Positions 62,661-64,000 of a stretch of 64,000 nucleotides of DNA are shown in pieces; position 1 is the first letter of the stretch; the number at the start of each line of letters is the position of its first letter. The notes beneath the pieces were generated by a model. That model worked only from the letters and a program-made list of their open reading frames with translations. It had not been told where the DNA came from and did no database searches. Origin of the DNA: Branchiostoma lanceolatum (Eukaryota > Chordata > Leptocardii > Amphioxiformes > Branchiostomatidae). The stretch spans positions 33,917,193-33,981,192 of the forward strand of contig NC_089723.1 of the NCBI RefSeq assembly GCF_035083965.1, in the 5' to 3' direction. A program made the position numbers and the translations under genes.

Positions 62661-63156
62661 CTGAGAGTGACCAATGCACACCTGAGCTGGGCCGGGCGAG
62701 GACATTTCACCAATCACACAGCCAGCTCGCACACAGCCAATCGGAGCACACAGCAAAATGGCGGCCGCTGGCCAATCTCAACAAAAAGCCAGATTTCCCC
62801 ACAAAAACAATCTCAAACACCCAAAAATGCACCGCAGAAAGAAAACAAGTCACTCAAAGATGAAAGCTTAAGTAGAAACTGAACCGTACAAACCTGTTTT
62901 TCCGTTCTATTTGCGCGTTGAAATGTCAAAAGATTAGCCAACAGCAACAACTGGCGCTTTTCCGTAATTGGTCTCGGGAAGTCTCGCGATTCGCGAGAGT
63001 TGGTTGAACGGGCGAGAGTTCGGAAACATTTGACTTTTGAACCCGGAAGTACGAAAGTGTTGGTGAATCTCGGATGAGAGCAAAGTTTACCAGGCAACTC
63101 GACCTCTCACGAACGATTGGAGTTTGGCATCTCCATGCCCTGAACTTTGGACAGCC
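62661..63156. promoter_or_regulatory. Divergent NFYC / DIPK2-like promoter with CCAAT-box cluster
   Basis: On the plus strand CCAAT boxes start at 62671, 62710, 62737 and 62772 (spacings 39, 27, 35 bp), with an inverted one (ATTGG) at 62967. CAAAATGGCGGC, a YY1-like site, lies at 62755-62766, and TCTCGCGA then TCGCGAGA at 62982-62998. A minus-strand donor CTCAG/GTGAGACAAG at 62661-62660 suggests that the non-coding first exon of NFYC ends here, so some CCAAT boxes may lie in its transcribed 5' UTR. Start sites are not determinable by eye. Confidence 0.65.
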
Positions 63157-64000
63157 ATGGATTCGTTCGTCATGGCGTCGGCCAGGCGCTGGTGTCGAAG
63201 GCTTCACTACTCTGGCTGGTCGCGAGTTTTATTCCTCCTTACCTTGCTGTTAGCTATCGGGTTCTTGGTACGCAACTACTGGCAGGTCAGAGATGACTCT
63301 GGAACAAGAGAGGAGATGTCAAACATCGGGGAAAAGAAATACGCACAGAGCATTCAGGAGCTTCTTGCCCAGGGCATAGATGAGAAGAGGATGCGAGAAG
63401 CACTGAGACATAAGGCAGAGGAGGTGACTGTTGATTTTTAGTGCTGTTTGTTTGTTGTTTGTTGTCCCAAGCAAGGGAATCTGAGAACAAAGAATTAAAT
63501 TGGTGGCCTTGCAGATGATAATAACAATGTGTATTGTATTAGATTATCTCACTGACATATACGTGTATGAATATAACGTTACATGTACCTGATAATTGAC
63601 TGATTCTTAAAAATTATGATATATGATAATTTCACCTCATTTCTAGGTTCACCGTATTGTGAAGGAACGTGGGGAGGCTTTGGCAAAGGAAGAAAAAGCC
63701 AAGGAAGCACAAGCAAAGGAAAACGTTGTGAGAATCAAGATTCACAATCCGAAATTCAATCCAGAGATTCGACACACTTGGAAAGCTGAGGAAAATGCAG
63801 CTCATGATGGGATAGAAGATGAGAAGCAGCACCCTGAATATTACCTGACTTTCAAGCGCCTCATGGAGGCCAAGAAATGCCCTGCATGTTTCGGAGAATC
63901 ACTTTGTGAACAGGCAGATGTCGGTATCGTCACAGTGGATATCGCAGACAAAAAGCTACAGCACAAAGGGGTATACTTCGGACGCTTTAAAAATACAGAC
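63157..64000 (+). CDS. DIPK2-like: DIPK2-like divergent protein kinase (partial)
   Basis: Two exons are visible: 63157-63423 and 63647 to the window end, joined in phase 0 for 207 residues. Residues about 20-40 (GWSRVLFLLTLLLAIGFLV) form a signal anchor consistent with a Golgi or secreted protein. A charged coiled-coil-like stretch rich in Lys, Glu and Ala follows (ALAKEEKAKEAQAKE). KKCPACFGESLCEQ near residue 167 matches the CPACFGTSWC start of the conserved region of human DIPK2A (DIA1/C3orf58), and GVYFGRF follows at a similar distance to the vertebrate protein. The kinase-like region lies beyond the window, so the exact paralog is unsettled. The longer N-terminus before the CPACFG motif differs from human DIPK2A. 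Confidence 0.75.

Overview
This looks like a piece of an invertebrate chordate nuclear genome, most probably amphioxus (Branchiostoma). It has seven intron-rich animal genes with vertebrate-like domain architecture, short GT-AG introns dense with small foldback elements, tRNA-derived SINEs and simple repeats, and no bacterial-type operons. The species call is an inference from gene content and repeat style. The gene identities come from reading conserved motifs and reassembling exons by splice consensus and phase.

Layout, left to right. (1) 829-8093 (+) and 12428-17743 (+): two tandem, about 95% identical sialin-like SLC17 anion transporters, each with 11 visible coding exons of identical phase; the duplicated unit also includes introns, 3' UTR and part of the upstream intron. 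(2) 18909-22142 (-): PSMB2, proteasome subunit beta-4, six exons, 201 aa. (3) 22296-26652 (+): ASRGL1, isoaspartyl peptidase/asparaginase, seven exons, 315 aa, divergent from PSMB2 across a 153-bp promoter. (4) 28192-41190 (-): a Bcl-3-type nuclear I-kappa-B protein with seven ankyrin repeats, seven exons, about 527 aa, including a 6-kb first intron with repeated palindromic kappa-B-like sites. (5) 43948-47979 (+): opioid growth factor receptor-like protein (OGFR), eight exons, 500 aa. (6) 52005-61715 (-): NF-Y subunit C (NFYC), nine coding exons, 441 aa, with a probable non-coding first exon near 62661. (7) 63157-64000 (+, runs off the window): a DIPK2-like divergent secretory-pathway kinase.

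Functionally the genes are mostly unrelated housekeeping or regulatory genes. Two divergent pairs (PSMB2/ASRGL1 and NFYC/DIPK2-like) share compact CpG-rich promoters with TCTCGCGA and ATGGCGGC-type elements. The NFYC/DIPK2 promoter has a cluster of CCAAT boxes, the target of the NF-Y complex itself. BCL3 and OGFR are divergent with a consensus kappa-B site in each proximal upstream region.

The most unusual signal is in NFYC. Downstream of exon 7 lies a ~178-bp tandem array in which the last 36 nt of that exon are repeated four times, each copy flanked by an AG acceptor and a GTAAGG donor, in frame and phase 0-0, so it could add 12-residue modules by alternative splicing. The head of NFYC exon 5 is also copied twice in the preceding intron, and the head of PSMB2 exon 4 once, so partial exon duplication recurs here. 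Other points of note are a second, kappa-B-flanked start for BCL3, several foldback transposons that can be dated against the SLC17 duplication, a 716-bp Harbinger-like element and a 1.36-kb pogo-like element.
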